NCBI GenBank assembly: GCA_950295325.1
Contig: OX485807.1
Span: 6,080,501 to 6,140,500, forward strand
Direction: 5' to 3'
DNA from: Polytrichum commune
Taxonomy: Eukaryota > Streptophyta > Polytrichopsida > Polytrichales > Polytrichaceae
DNA length: 60,000 bases
Shown: piece after piece, positions 22,105 through 34,459 of the stretch
Layout of the letters: each line of letters starts with the position of its first letter
How positions within the stretch are numbered: the stretch's first letter is position 1
The notes under the pieces: generated by a model
Seen by the model: the letters and a program-made list of their open reading frames with translations, nothing else
The model's database searches: none
Told to the model about the DNA's origin: nothing
Program-made: the position numbers and the translations under genes

Positions 22105-25100
22105 AGGGGTTCTTGACTGGTTGCTGACGACTTTGCATGTCAGTGTAGTTCCCACACTGATGCCATCTCATTGTTACTTTTTCCTCCATACAAACACTAC
22201 AACTAGGAGTTCTTGTAATCCTAAATGCAATTGATTGCAGAATATATATGTAGTGAAAATCGATGTTGTTGATGCCAATAAGTTGTTGTGTTTCTGGGAG
22301 GATTGGCAGTAAATAGTTGCATAACCAAAGTCAAGATTATGATTTTTTGTGCTACAAGGTAACAATGTTATTCGTAGAATCAAGTAGCTGCAACCATGGA
22401 TTTAGTCCCAAACCTTGAGTTTATGAGAGGTAACATAAATTTACCCAAGTTTTCTTAATGCTTAGATTACCATACACAAAGAGTGGTGTCAGGCTATTAG
22501 AAATTGCCTTTGTAGCTTGTCTTATTGGGATGGGTGGGCCAACCTAGCCTTGCATAGGTCAATCCGGAATTTAGAACAACAATTCCCATGCACATACCTA
22601 ATTTAGTTCTTAATATTTTCTCAAAGTTTGAGAAGTGGAAAGAGGAAATCCCAAAAGTTTCAACCAACTTTCAAAATAGACGTGACAAAGTTACGAGCTT
22701 CAAATAGAAAGTTTTCTCAAAGAATGATCAAACCCACGATTTAGACCCTCTTCAAGGGACTTTACATATAACTTTAATGTACTAATGGTTGGTTCAATAT
22801 TCAACTATGGTGATTGCACCTTGAAAAATACATCAAGAAATAGATGCCTTGGCCTTGAATACATTAAAAGTCTAATCTAGTGTGGCTCACGTTGTTCCTT
22901 GTTGACCTACATTAAATATCATGCAATCAATAGGTGGCAACTAGAGAGGGTGTCAAGACTAACTATGTTTATTGATAAACATTTCACCCTAGCCCATTAA
23001 TGGAATGTGAACAATAATCTACCGCTTAATAATGTTATGTCCAATGCATGCTTCAATTTAGTTTCTTGAACGCTAAACATTATCCAAAGAATATGAATGT
23101 CATAACATATTAGGTTCCTATATTAATTCTCATAGCCTTATTCCTAGGTCACATTTCCTCTTACCATACTTAATCTTTTATGTATACTCAATGCACATAG
23201 CTTGGTAAAGGAGAGAGGAAATCATCACATACAAGCATAAAAACCATGAATTAGCATGAATCCTAGAGGTTAATATTTTTAGTTGATTTGACCCCATAAT
23301 CAACTTTGAAGACCCTAATTACTCTAGTCCCAAGTCATTTGAGAAGAATCGACTGCAAATTTATAAGAGTCAAGTTTTTGTGTTGGATGGATATGAGGTA
23401 CACTTGTATCCCATACTTCCAACTATCCCTTGATGTGATGATATAAGGTCGAGGCATCCATAGTCGACCATGTCCATTTAACCACTCACTAGGGTCATGT
23501 AATGTCAACATGTATGAGATGTATATTTTTCAAACGAATGGAGTTAAGGTGTATGTGGTGGCGGCTTGTGATTGATTAATCTCATAACAATTATGACAAC
23601 CATCGTAGCCAAGCACCAACATACAAATGAGCAGTTATGGGTCAACCTATAGATTACCTATGTGTTACCCTAACTTCACAACTTCAAAATTTGTAGCAAT
23701 TTCCATATTCATGATTTTTTTTTTTACATTCTCCTTAGAATTCGTAACTCTGAATTCCCCGCTCTTACTCCTCCTAAACATATGCAAACTCTCATCTTTG
23801 ATCGGTTATAGATGCCCCAACCTTATGGGAAATCTTGGTCCTCCACATTACTTGCGCACAAATAGTATGCCCAATCAGTGTGTGGGAAGATTTTTGGGCA
23901 TAATCGGTTGAGATCCTAGGGTTTCCAAATCCAACCGGTTATTACATGTTGGCAGCTTTCGGGTTTCCTTCACGAATTCGGGGTTTGTTCTCTAGATTCT
24001 TCTAAAATGATGGGTGATTTTCCTGAAGTCTTGAACTTCGACCAGTTATCTCTGAAGCTCCACCAGTTCATCTGTAGCTGGCGGTCAGTTCCCTTGTTCA
24101 TGGGTCCCAATTGTTGTTATAAAGTTCGCTCTATTTTTGCACTCACATGTCCTTAACCATGTTCATGACTGCACCAAAAAATTTCGTAAAGTGTGGACCT
24201 CATTAGTTACCATATTTAGTGCAGTCTTTGCCACAGTGTTGGTACTAAGTACACGAAAACTTCTCAGTGGTTGCTTTCCGTGTGACTCAGGCTCTGACCA
24301 GTCTGCTGATGTAAATATACAATGTGTATCGATTGGTAAATTCATTGAAGTGGGTGTATACTGAGGTTCAAGTTTGTGAAGTTGCTTAGATTGTATGTTA
24401 AGCCCTAAAAGCATGCGAGGTTTAGCTTGAATCAAAGATGTACTATGAAGTATGACATAGAAACTTTGTTCTGTGTTGGCATACAAGAGTTAAATTGAAA
24501 TCACATCCGTGTGGTTGGGTTATGGATTTTATCCTTGGTCTCCACCAAATTATTTTACAAGTATTTTTCCCTCAATAAATAATAGTATTTCCAAGAAGTA
24601 TCAAAATTACTTGATCTTTGATATGATTGGCTAAGATTATGAGTGCATAATTGATGAGAAAAACCAAAAATATTTATGTCGCTGACCTGATTACTTTCCT
24701 AAAATAATCAATTTTATAACTAAAAATATTTGGGTTCCAACCACTCTAAGGTCCATACCTTAGAGTCATTGATATAAAATTCTGACTGGTTTGCTCTAAA
24801 TGGTGCAAAACTTTATTATGTCAAAGTGCAAGAAAAAGAAAAAAACATGGAAAGAAAAAAATTTGCATCGAGAAATATATATATATTAGAAAAATGCTCG
24901 CAAACCACTTTTTGGTTTCATGGGCATTTAGGGGTTAAAGTAGAGGAATCACCTGTCACATGATCATCGACTTCAAGCTCTATAGATTAGTCAAAGATAC
25001 AAGCCAAGTTATTTTGTAAATTCAATGTCTTTAGAATCTACAACAACTTAGGTACTTGCTGTAGGATGGTCCGCATACATTAATTCCACCACAGAGCCAT

Positions 25101-25915
25101 GGTCTGTGGACTACGAAATCAATCATGACATTCATGCAAGTCGACAAATTATAGCAAGTGATTATGCAAACACAAAGAATAACGCAGAAATTGGAATTAG
25201 TCAACATTGTGTGCTCATGAGGTCCTGTAGAATATAGCTCCCACTGTAACTTACAACACACATCTTGCAGTGTTAATTACAGTATGTGCCCATGGGCCAT
25301 GAAACAGTACTTACCAGATCAGCCTGCACATGATACTTCACCGTCCAATTTTGAAACTCATGGTCACTCATCCAACGTCCTCAATCTTGGTGTTTCCACT
25401 GCACTCATGCACTTCACCAATTTGGGTTATTTTCTGCCGTGACTGTGGATATATATAGCCGTTTCTCGTGAATGCTTGCGAACTCTGACATGGAGTCATG
25501 AGGCCAACACTGTATTGATTTTGAATGTATAATTTCTTTTGTAAAAGTGGATCCCTGTTCAGAGTCATGGTTATATTTATTCAGAACCGATGGAGTTCTT
25601 TGAAGATGAGAGTAAAGGAAATGAACCTGGTGTATCATGGTGTGTCTCTCATATTTTCCTAAATTTGTCCCCACCTCCTCCAAGTTGTTGACTCAGATGG
25701 TTCCCATCATGTCCTGGATTTCTGCAAGCACTTGAGTTAGACTCATATTTAAGAGAGTTGGAAGTGTTTGGGCAACTGAATTCTGTGATCTGGGAACTTT
25801 TTTGTCGAGTTGGGGGAGGAAGGAGGGGAGCCAAGTTATGAGTCCTTGGCCATCATTTTTGAAAATCCTTATCATTTTAGGGCATGCTCCACATTTTTCT
25901 GCGATTGGGCCTGGC
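22105..25915. other. Mostly featureless intergenic DNA
   Basis: Apart from family E copy 3 (23208-23430) I see no gene. A minus-strand frame at 25693-25944 and one at 25414-25683 are mildly coding-like (LITWLPSFLPQLDKKVPRSQ) but have no recognised domain or splice partner. Confidence 0.4.
23208..23430 (+). repeat. Repeat family E, copy 3 (partial)
   Basis: Shares GTTGATTTGACCCC, GTCATTTGAGAAGAATCGAC and TGTTGGATGGATATGAGGTA with the other two family E copies. The left end is decayed. Confidence 0.6.
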
Positions 25916-25917
25916 GT

Positions 25918-26070
25918 CTCCATCCACATTCGTAGATCAACCAAATTTTAAAGTTTGTAAATTAGCGTTGTATTTCATAGTGAAAATTGAAAAGGTAATG
26001 TTTTAAGACCCGTCTACCTTAATAAGTCGAGAGCAATGCGAGGGTGGAGTCATTTGAAATTTCATGTCAA
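25918..26070 (+). repeat. Unexpanded partner of the 63-bp minisatellite locus
   Basis: Carries the same leader (CATTCGTAGATCAAC), a single GTTTGTAAATTAG unit and the same tail (AAGACCCGTCTACCTTAA) as the expanded locus immediately downstream. It represents the pre-expansion state. Confidence 0.6.
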
Positions 26071-26134
26071 ATCAAGGCGGGTTCAATTGAACATGGCTTG
26101 TCCATCCGCATTCGCGGATCAACGTAAAATCAGA

Positions 26135-26369
26135 GTTTGTGAATCGGATCGGAGTGAACATGGAGAAAGTAACCATTGAAATCCATGTAAATTCAAAGTT
26201 TGTGAATCGGATCGAAGTGAACATGGGAAAAGTAACCATTGAACTGAACGTAAATTCAAAGTTTGTGAATCAGATTAGAGTGAACATGGGAAAAGTAACC
26301 ATTGAACTGAACGTAAATTCAAAGTTTGTGAATCGGATCGGAGTGAACATGGGAAAAGTAACCATTTAA
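26135..26369 (+). repeat. 63-bp minisatellite, just under four units, open in one frame
   Basis: Units begin with GTTTGTGAATC at 26135, 26198, 26261 and 26324, a period of exactly 63. Because 63 is a multiple of three, the array stays open as a 21-residue repeat (NRIGVNMGKVTIELNVNSKFV in part). Flanks show a wider duplication: the CATCC(A/G)CATTCG..GATCAAC leader and the TTTAAGACCCGTCTACCTTAA tail both occur at about 25920-26030 without the expansion and again around the array. Most likely a non-coding minisatellite. Confidence 0.85.
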
Positions 26370-26674
26370 GACCCGTCTACCTTAAGTTAAGAGAGCAGTG
26401 TGAAGGTGAAGTCTTCGTGATCATCCCCATAAGTTAGGTAAGTAGAAACAGAGGTCGAAGGTGCAGCTAGTGAACGTGGTAGGGAAGCCTAGTAAGTTAT
26501 TATAAGTGGACTTGAGAACACCGTCCCTCATCTCCAGCCATGGAATCTGGATGTGGTTGCGGTGGCCATGCCTTTGGTAGGGCCACCATAGAACCTATCC
26601 CTACCAAACAAGCGACCTCATTCAATCTGGACACCAGCAACTAAACTCCGTGGAACTACAATTTAAGCCTACCG

Positions 26675-27156
26675 CCGGGAGACACATAAGTTCTCCATCC
26701 GAAACCAGAAAAGAAAAACCCAAAATTCCAACCTTTCACAAAAAGGTTTTGCCATCCCTACCAATAATAGCTTCTGAACCTGCACACCAAAATGTCCGTG
26801 GGACAATAAATCTACCACCGAGGAAGACACAAGAGCATTCGGAACACAAAAGGAAACCCAAAACTCAAATGTTTAACCAAGGGTTTGGCATCTTCTCTAT
26901 CGAGCTCAATCTGCAGACCAGGTCTCAAGAAACACATACTTTCGGTAACAAAAAGAAGAAACCCAAGTTTCCAGTGTGAGAGGCTCGAACAACAAACTCT
27001 CCGCCGACCAACACATACAATCGGAACCAAATGAAACCTAAAAACTCCAATCTTCAACCCAAAGGGTTTGTGCTCATCCTTGCACATCAAGACACCAACT
27101 TTCGGAAACAAAGAGATACCCAACATCCCCACTTTCAACAAAAGGAATGCCCAGCG
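26675..27156. repeat. Degenerate tandem array abutting tRNA-Met
   Basis: About five diverged units of roughly 80-140 bases begin near 26681, 26823, 26927, 27006 and 27089. Each carries a variant of ACACATA, then TTCGGAA, then AGAAACCCAAAA, then TTCAAC and AAGGGTTTG. The unit beginning at 26927 ends at about 26974-26989 with GTGAGAGGCTCGAAC. This is the T-arm end of the tRNA read on the opposite strand, so a second, decayed tRNA 3' end seems to lie in the array. Open frames across it on both strands look incidental. Confidence 0.65.
27140..27143 (-). terminator. Pol III T-run downstream of tRNA-Met
   Basis: AAAA on the plus strand reads TTTT on the tRNA strand, 13 bases after the discriminator base. 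It is the first four-T run after the gene. Confidence 0.6.
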
Positions 27157-27242
27157 TGGGGTGAGAGAGGCTCGAACTCTCGACCTCAGGATTTCTCTTT
27201 TAGCTATGAGACCTACGCGCTAGCCAACTGCGCCACCACCCC
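27157..27242 (-). tRNA. Elongator tRNA-Met (CAU) with a short intron
   Basis: The minus strand folds as a complete tRNA. The acceptor arm GGGGTGG pairs with TCACCCC, followed by the discriminator A at 27157. The D stem is GCGC/GCGC, the anticodon loop is CTCATA, and the T arm contains GTTCGAGCC. An insert of about 12 nt (GCTAAAAGAGAA) follows position 37. This is the usual intron site of plant elongator tRNA-Met genes, so it is nuclear rather than organellar. A run of four T on the minus strand (27140-27143), 13 bases past the 3' end, can act as a Pol III terminator. CCA is not encoded, as expected for a nuclear gene. The gene sits at the edge of a degenerate tandem array (26680-27156). Confidence 0.95.
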
Positions 27243-28019
27243 TAGATGTCCATCGGTGTCAACAGGAAGATCGTCAATAATATTAATTTGTGATCCTTTT
27301 ACCGTTCTCCGCGGCTTTCATTGAATTTGTGGATACTTCCAGGAGAATGACCTAAAATGGTTTTGAAGCGTTTAGGGTACATATCCAATTCTGAAATGTA
27401 CAATTCCACAAGAAATATTCTATAGAGCATCTATGAGTTTCACTTTAAGAATGCAGAAAATATTCACCTTGACTGAAGGAAAAAAAGCAAGCACAACTCT
27501 CATGTTCTTCACTTGGCTTTGACAAATGTGGTCCTGTATTGAATGTACATTTATTGTGTAAGCAAATCCCTACATGTGTAAAATGCTCAAAGTGTCCACA
27601 ATACGTGCACTCCCAGTGATTTTGACCAATTGAACTCAAATTGTAAGGCAGGAGGATGTTGAATCCACCCTTGGGCGGTAAACTTAAGCCTGAAAATTAC
27701 GATTCTCCTCAAAATCCTCGCATTTGGTATTGATGGATGGGTATGGCGTATAGATAGTATATTGAGTTTCTGCAACAGCAACGAAAGGGAGAGAATCGTC
27801 GTCAATGTACTCTTATCTTCCCAGCTTCAGCTTGAAGTTAAGTTATTGCAGGTGTTATTCGGTTCGTTTGTCTTGTTCTCTATCTTCTATGGATCAGATT
27901 TATGTCTTCGAATTTGTGTTGCAATAGCAAATCTATGATGAAGCATCAACCAAAACCAGATTGAAAATCGGACTTCCCATGGTTAGTCATGGATATGATC
28001 AGAAGTGCATCCTTAAGTG

Positions 28020-28205
28020 AATACAAAGGTTCTCCCCATTGTGTAACTCACTATTGAGTGTGGAGTAGTTCATAAATCTTGAAGACGTAATCCAAACTCT
28101 CTTAAACATCGTGTGTCTTCATGGTGTTTGATCTTTGATCCTCATCTAACCACACCAATGAAATACAGGTGTCCGATCAAGAAAAGTAACCATATAACAC
28201 CCGCG
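28020..28205 (-). repeat. Repeat family R1, left-end copy
   Basis: ACTCACTATTGAGTG, AATCCAAACTCTCTTAAAC, TGATCTTTGATCCTCATCTA and AGGTGTCCGATCAAGAAAAG match the flanking half of the family seen at 37080-37140. Confidence 0.5.
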
Positions 28206-28549
28206 TACCTGCACTGCAGCAGCAACATAAGTTAGGTTTCTTTAATTGAATTCTTTCCATCTGCAAGCCCTCGGTGCATGCATTGCGGACTGAACCACTT
28301 CGGTGTGACTGTGCAGTCTTTCTACAGATTACTGGGTCCAGGGTTCCCAACATGGGGTCCCTCAGTTGAGCTTTGTTAACTTGGTTCTTTTTTAAGGCAT
28401 GATGAGTTGCTTTGGAGTGATGGTAGTAAGGTAAGGTAGGGCAAGGTAAGGTAAGGTATGTGGTCACTGTTCTTAATTGGTGGACATCTGTATTTGAGTG
28501 GTTTATGCAAAGGCTTCGAGTTAAGAACAGACACCAAAAAGTCACGTGC

Positions 28550-28765
28550 GATGATGAGATTGGACTATGTGCTCAAAATAGAGACATGTTTCGTTCTAAA
28601 CTCAATAGTTAACACAATTTGGAGGGCCTATCTGATTGTTTAGAGAGAGATCTTCTTGAATTTGACCTACGGTTGTAGCTGAATTCTGAAACTTGAAATG
28701 AGAATCTGCGTGATTCAAAACTTTTGCTAACTGAACGAGGCAATTCCTTATTTGATCCAACGGCC
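28550..28765 (+). repeat. Repeat family R1 copy
   Basis: ATGTGCTCAAAATAGAGACAT, CTCAATAGTTAACACAATTTG and GGGCCTATCTGATTG, then the variant right half with TTGCTAACTGAACGAGGCAA. Confidence 0.6.
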
Positions 28766-28769
28766 ACAA

Positions 28770-31006
28770 TTGTCTGCGGAGTTGGAACTGCCCACAATAA
28801 GGCCACATACTTTACGCCTCCTGGTTGAACCCATGATTATTTTATAAGCTGCAAATTTTTTTTCCCTTTGCACAGGGTTTGGTGCATTCGAACTGGGTTG
28901 AACCTACTGCACATTTTTAGAGTGAAGGTCATGCGTCGCCTGAGAATACACAGACAGAGAGACAGACAGACCTGATCGCACTTCACACAGTTGGTAGATA
29001 GTTCGAATTGAACAAGGGAGCTAAATATTCTACCATGCGTTTGACTGCTGGATCCATAAATTCAGAAAGCTCGGATTCGAAGGGAGTCCATACGTAGAAT
29101 GCCGGACGGTTTATGGCCGTTACAGAATCGATGCAGACCAGCTTACATGCTAAGAGTACCTAAATATTTAAATTGTGTAGACTCGTGAATGGAGCTAAAA
29201 AATTTATACCTCTTCACCTGAGGAAGATTTGAGGAAGATATGAACTAGGACGATGGCACACAGCAGCTTGCAAGTTCAGCGCTTACCAAATTGTGTGAGT
29301 CTCAATAGAGGGGAGTCACCCTGGCAATTGCAGAGCTTGTGAAAGAATTGGTGACTTACAACATGATCTGTTGCCGGAAAGAATTTTAGAGGAAGATTCA
29401 GCTTTTTCCAACTCTGACTGTCCAAATATCACCAGGCTCAAGCACAAGTCAGATTCCACCTAGGATGCGGATCTGGCAGTATTATATGTTAATTTCATCG
29501 AATTTCGGCCCAAGGTTCTTATACAAAATCGGTTTATTATAGGGACTTTGAAAATTTGCGGGAGCCGCATCATTGCTAACTCAAGACAAACAATTTCCTC
29601 ACGTTTCCAATTAGTTACTTATGGCTCGTGGTTCTACTGCAATAGGCATAAATTTACTCAAGAATTGCATTTCTTGCTTATGTTGGAACACCTATCTTAG
29701 GTGTACATGTGTGGAAAGTAGACCTACCTCCTCGTGGTGTATTGTTTATTCTAATCATGTACTGGATCTGAGAGGCTGGTAGGGTTTGACAACAAGGAGA
29801 ATCTCACAGTCGACGTCTCTTATACGTGATCCCCTTGAACTCCAATCTTACAAATTGAAGCAACTCCAGCTATGCAAATTCACACTTAATTAATTACCGC
29901 ACTCGTCACCAATCGATGGACCTTCATAAGGCTCTTGACTAAAGTGTTCAAGAAAAATCCATAACCTCCACCTACGGCTGACTTGGTCTCCAGGTTTTAA
30001 TGTTATGTCTAAATACAGAGTATTATAAACAGGAGTTGACCAGGTCTTACTACAAATTTCTCTCCTCAGGGTTAACTTGTTATAAAAGTTGCCCTACCGG
30101 AGAAAACTTCTAAAAGTCACTTCAGTTTTTGATGTCTCTGTCTCTTGATCGTCATCGTCATATGCAATGCCGTAAGATGAAGCTCAAGAGACATAGTGAC
30201 CATCCTAACTCTTCTAATCACTATAGAGGGCATCACCACTGATAAGACCATCTCAATTTTGTGATCAACTTCACCTATTGTTGCAACCCCATATACGTGG
30301 TTCAGTCATCACATTTGCAGCATATTTCAGAAATCTGCAGAGTATGGTCCCCTCTGTACAGGTACTTGAAGCACCTCACCACGGTGAATAGCAATCTGAA
30401 TTAAGTTTGAAATAGGTAGGGAATATTGCTTCTGAAGGCAATACATTACACACACTGCACCTCAATTTCCATTCCAAGACTCAGCTTCTCTCTTATCTGA
30501 AACTATACTTTTGGAATCCTGCAGTATGGGAGGAGAGACCTCTGGTCATGCATGAGGGTTTAATCACCAAATCTAACAAATATAATGCAGAGTGGAACCC
30601 TAACCTAGGAGATACTAATGAACAAGTGAATGACCCAAGGCTAGACTATAAGGTGCAAATTTCTATTTAGTGTAAACCAAAAAACCATTAATCCGATGCT
30701 CTTGTACACATAATTGTTGCTCCAGAGATGAACTACAGTCGTGAAGGTTAAAGAACCCGCATTGGATGACTCATTCTCTTTGCAACTTTTGTTTGCCAAA
30801 AGGTGATCCAAATTCCGGCCTCCTGATAAGGCATAATTCACCTGTTTGAAAATTGCAACAACGTCTGGAGTGACCTTGAAATTGCACACCAGTCATCGCT
30901 TGAATCTATATCCTAATTGGAGGTGCTTAATTACAACATGGTGAATGATGAAGTTGAGGTTCTTTTCCCCTAAGTCGGGCCATCTAGCTCTCACTCATGA
31001 AGACTA
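28770..31006. other. Intergenic and 3' flank of gene B
   Basis: No gene recognised. The part next to 31007 is likely the 3' untranslated region of gene B. A CAGACAGA microsatellite lies near 28960-28972. Confidence 0.4.
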
Positions 31007-34000
31007 CTACTTTATGGACAAGAGAGACAGCATCTTCCTCTTTTGCATTGGAACTCCTGGGGTACGTTCTCTACTCTTGGCATAGGGCCGCCTGGTAATC
31101 ACCTCTTCGACTTCAGTATCACTATCCTCACTTTTGACCTGCTGGCTGTAGAGCGAGTCATCATCTGAGTTTTGGTCAGATGATATTGCAGCAGCAGCAG
31201 CAGCAGTAGCCTTCACATGATGAGCAGTACTCGAAGGTTTTTGGACTAGATCCAGATGATATTTACAGATTGAGTATCCTGTCTGTGAGTGCCGACTGCA
31301 TTTCCATCCACTGCCATCATACACCTTGCAATGTGTGTTCCCCTTAACTTCCTGCGAAGCAACTGTCCGACCCCGCCTCTTCTTCACGGTCTCCTGATCG
31401 ATGTGAACACTTTGTGGCACACCACTCATGTCCATTACCCCTGCGGATAGCCTGTGTTGATGATGATGATGCATTGGCAACCTGCTCATGTCATCCTGTG
31501 CTGCCCCATCAATGTCCATTGCATCATCACCATGTTGCTGCTGCTGCGGCTTCTGTAATACTTCGTAACTGTTGGACTTGGTAAGGTCGACATGATGATC
31601 CCTCTCTTCCAAACTTGTGCACGGCAGATACCGCTTGTTGCCGATGGATATGAAGTAAGGTGAACAGCGGAGTACATTGGCTACTTGGACAGTGTGTCTG
31701 GCACCTCCTTCTTTCAGGCCCGGGAAGCCTTGCTCCAGCATGATATGCACCACTTCACTAGCTGTGAACCCATTCTTGCCAAGAGTGTCGAAAACGTAGA
31801 ATATGGAGCTGATTAGAGCTTCTTTGGAATTGGAACCAACGTGGATGGAGGTCACAAGTGAAGTTCTGTCTCCTGTAGCAGCATGATGATCTCGAGACCT
31901 AATATAAACATCATCATCATTTCCCCAAAAAATAAATTAAATCTTATCAGTGATGAAGTGATCAAATCAACTTTAAATCTCCCCTCGCCTCGCCTCGCTG
32001 CACTCATTTCTGGTGATCAGTCTAGTCAAATGCAAGCAAAGCGTGGCCTGACTTCAGTTTGTTTTCATTTATCAAGAGCCAACACAAACTCAAGTTTCAA
32101 GATGATATCAAGGTAGACTACTGCCGATGTATGCTTATAACAAACCTTTTATGTACCGTGCTGGTCTCATGCTTCGAAGGAGCTCTTGCCTTTGCTGGCG
32201 TCTTGTTGGGGATCCCCTGCCACCCCAACCACAATCATGAAGCCCATGTGAACAGTGTTCTCTTGATAAAGAACTTGCTTCCCACTCCTCATGAATCCCA
32301 GGTTAGGGTTAGCAAAAGTAGGTGGAAGAAAGATTAGGGGAACCTTGACGAATAGAAGGCCTAGCCACGGCCATGATATTGGTAGTACATTCACGGGGAA
32401 AATCTTGCAATCATTTCGAAGTGGTAGTCTATCCCTAACACGAGAATTGAGCACGGTTCCGTTGCTCACTGTGCAAGTTACCGCTCACATTCTACAGGTT
32501 CACAGGCAGAAAACACATCCAACTTTTTGTTTTTTTAATTTTATTCGAAGTTACAGTACTCTATGATTGTGTGCCCTAAAGAACCTAATTCATACGTATA
32601 TCATGGAGAAATTTTATTGTAGGCTTGAAGGGATGTTACGGTTCATCAATGGCGGAGTTTCTCCTGGAAGTCGCCAATTTCACCTCCTTCAAGAACGGGA
32701 GGTATGGTGGTAAATGTTGCAGTATCTATCGATAGTACTCGCTACCTAGGTTTAGAAAGATCCCTACTCCGCAGAAAGAGAGATTTCATTATCTCCGACA
32801 AGTGCTTTTTTCCCACTATGCAAGCACCGTAAAGAGTTTGGGTCGATCAGGAATTGATGCTTTCATGGCGAGACTGGTCATCTTGACTTGCAGACACCAT
32901 TGTCCCTCACCTCACACACTGAAAGAAAAAGAGAAATAAAGGTGCAACTGGATCTCGATGATGCAGCATCCCAGAACCATGGAAATGTCGGCCAGTTTTA
33001 AGACATCAACCGAGCACATGAGCAGGGAATCATTAACTTGTTATCATCACAGAACAAGAGAACAATATAGTGTTTCCAAGCGAAAAATATATTGAGTCAT
33101 GGCAGGACCACCACATCGACCTCCAAGATCATGAGGTTGTCATCTCCACATGGTCTGGGGTTAGGACACTACTCTTGCGCCGCCATGACGGACGGATGGA
33201 CGGACGGCTATAACGCACCAAGATTGAGATTCAGCAAGACCCATCCACCACCACACCACACCGACCCTATAATCATATATACTACCGTGACATGACCATG
33301 AGAATTATTGTCATGATGCTATGATCATGTGCAAAGGGTGAGTACTACTCACCGAGTAGGTTTCGCTCTTGACCTTGCGTATCTTGGGCGAAATGCTTTT
33401 CAGCAGCACGCCGTGGCTCTGACGGCCGGAACCAATGAGCTGAGGTCCAGGCTCATCACCATGATGATGATGACTTCCCATGTACCCATTCGAATGCCTG
33501 CCAAGCTCCAGCTTCTCCTGCCATTTCGAAACCACCCCACCCCAGCCATGCCATGACAAGACGATGAGTTACCCTACTTTTGCAGACGCAATGCAATGAA
33601 TGTCATGAGCCCCATACAACCAACGCAACGGATGCAACACTACTGTTGCAAGCACAAAAAAAAGGGTCCCACGTAACGGTTAACTTCGATGATGTCTGCA
33701 CCGACCGCACACTCGAAGGAACAAAATCCATGACATTCTAACAAACGCAACCTGGCATGTCATGTTCAACATGGCGCCACAAAAAGAGACGGTCCACTTC
33801 TAACCTCCTAACCCATGACTCATGATCATCAACTTCGACATACACGTAACCTTCACCACATCCTGTAAGAAAAAGGCACCAAACCCCAGCGGCAATAATG
33901 AAGCTCCATGAACTTGGACACACCCAACCCATGCCACCACTCACATTTCTCCCTCACCTCACGCTCCATTCCCCAAATTAAGTCAGCAGTAGCAGCAGGA

Positions 34001-34459
34001 GGCTGGCCATTGCCCCTCCTCAACAATATAATCCACATGGCTCCCAAACTACCACACCATTTCCCATTCCGGCACTACTATTCCGGGGACACGAACGCTT
34101 AAAAGCAAACCCCGGCCAGAAATCAATCTCACCAGCTCATCTGCATCATCTTCCTCCTCCTGCTCCTGCTCCTGCTCCTCTCCTGAACCCATATCCCCCT
34201 TGCAGACATGACCATGACCATGACCATGAGCCTCATGATGATAAGAAGGTGGCCGTTGCTGCATCATGGCCACCGCTACTGCTGCACTAGTAAGACTCGT
34301 GACCCTCGTCAACCCTGGGTTAGTCCCGCAACTGGATGATTCCATGTGCCAATGCTTTGTCCCTGATTTCTGGTACGTGCAGGTGATGGGTAGGGGAGCC
34401 GGCGGGTCATCGACATGACCTGCTGCCCCGGAACCACTCTGCCGCTTGCGGATTCTCAT
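31007..34459 (-). CDS. WRC zinc-finger protein with winged-helix-like domain (gene B, paralogue of A), 4 exons
   Basis: Proposed CDS is complement of exons 34133-34459, 33353-33517, 32146-32216 and 31007-31898, giving 484 aa. Phases are the same as in gene A, and introns of 615, 1136 and 247 nt compare with 719, 1185 and 162 nt in A. It starts MRIRKRQ, then PLPIT..YQK (residues 22-31), a Glu/Gln-rich acidic stretch closing exon 1, and a His run in exon 2. The winged-helix-like segment lies at about 214-284 (EALISSIFYVFDT to KRYLPC) and is the best-conserved block with A (GLKEGGARHTVQVANVLR is identical). It is followed by Gln and His runs, a basic KKRRGR at 360-365, the finger at C378, C388, C399 and H402, an Ala run, and a QKRKMLSLL tail. 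Exon 3 is short (71 nt) with a weak acceptor context, so that exon is the least certain. A nuclear regulatory role is inferred; no expression evidence is visible. Confidence 0.8.
33184..33212 (+). repeat. GACG/GATG microsatellite in intron 2 of gene B
   Basis: GACGGACGGATGGACGGACGG. Confidence 0.8.

Noticed and set aside
26650-26979. 109-codon plus-strand frame and its 109-codon antisense partner (26812-27141)
   Set aside because: Both lie in the tandem array next to tRNA-Met, and open frames on both strands reflect the repeat.
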